From Comamonadaceae bacterium (GTDB taxonomy: Bacteria > Pseudomonadota > Gammaproteobacteria > Burkholderiales > Burkholderiaceae_C), in the NCBI GenBank assembly GCA_003599455.1, contig QZKF01000012.1:1-64000 (forward strand): 64,000 bases of DNA. The letters run 5' to 3'. How positions within the stretch are numbered: position 1 is the stretch's first letter; the number at the start of each line of letters is the position of its first letter. The position numbers and the translations under genes are program-made. The notes beneath the pieces are model-generated. The model worked only from the letters and a program-made list of their open reading frames with translations, ran no database searches and was not told where the DNA came from. Of the stretch, positions 63,919 to 64,000 are shown in pieces.

Positions 63919-64000
63919 TCAGTGCACGCTGTCGCGCGGCTGCGCCGCGTGCTGCCGGCGCCAGGCCGCGGGCGCCATCTGGTGCGCGCGCTTGAACGCC
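63919..64000 (-). CDS. C-terminal end of an AraC-family regulator (partial)
   Basis: The minus strand reads AFKRAHQMAPAAWRRQHAA up to a stop at 63919. This is the end of the second helix-turn-helix of an AraC-family protein (the pattern F-K-R-x-x-x-x-x-P-x-x-W-R). Only 26 codons are inside the window; the rest lies to the right. It converges with the sensor kinase gene, 18 bases away. Confidence 0.7.
   Translation of the reverse strand, partial: AFKRAHQMAPAAWRRQHAAQPRDSVH

Overview
This 64-kb window is high-GC, tightly packed chromosomal DNA. It looks like a betaproteobacterium of the Burkholderiales, most likely a Comamonadaceae member of the Hydrogenophaga/Acidovorax type. The reasons are the gene order rpsP-rimM-trmD-rplS followed by a CoA-pyrophosphatase, CbiB-like, rsgA, phhB, M48 and orn block, several orphan Bug (TctC-type) receptors, and a GC-rich palindromic intergenic element of a kind I remember from that family. 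The genus is a guess; the class is fairly safe. No rRNA, tRNA, CRISPR array, insertion sequence or prophage was seen.

Layout. 0-4.4 kb: EamA exporter, then a Fur-family (probably Zur-type) regulator heading an operon with an ABC ATPase, an FtsX-type permease, a small Cys-containing secreted protein and a DUF3299 protein. 4.4-6.3 kb: AEC transporter, TM2 protein, GNAT. 6.4-15.4 kb: ribosomal and housekeeping block. 15.4-19.3 kb: RhlE-type helicase with a long leader, and a photolyase. 19.3-28.2 kb (minus): guanidine-degradation operon (ABC permease and ATPase, two carboxyguanidine deiminase subunits, guanidine/urea carboxylase, allophanate hydrolase) under a guanidine-I (ykkC) riboswitch. 28.5-30.8 kb: one KAP P-loop NTPase of lower GC that looks acquired. 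30.9-35.5 kb: Hsp70-like and ankyrin proteins, AraC regulator, tannase-family lipoprotein. 35.6-43.8 kb: LysR, FAH-family hydrolase, HyuA/HyuB, small Cys-rich protein, CobW GTPase, Bug receptor. 45-50.8 kb: ethanolamine locus (AraC, APC permease, SDR, EutB, EutC). 50.9-58.7 kb (minus): a second guanidine-I riboswitch, then a NitT/TauT-type substrate-binding protein and eight nearly gapless genes (desaturase-like diiron enzyme, two SDRs, EamA transporter, creatininase, biuret-hydrolase-like amidohydrolase, metallo-beta-lactamase, unknown). 58.8-64 kb: MarR, Bug receptor, flavin monooxygenase, sensor kinase, and the end of an AraC gene.

How it fits together. The most interesting feature is a guanidine regulon split over two loci 30 kb apart. 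The first locus has the ABC permease and ATPase but no binding protein. The second, under its own copy of the same riboswitch class, begins with a binding protein that lacks a permease and ATPase. The second locus also encodes enzymes that suggest use of larger guanidino or biuret-like compounds (creatininase; an isochorismatase-fold enzyme resembling biuret and guanylurea hydrolases). Their products, guanidine or allophanate, would enter the first locus. Assignments rest on reading the translated sequences and on remembered family features; no database search was run.
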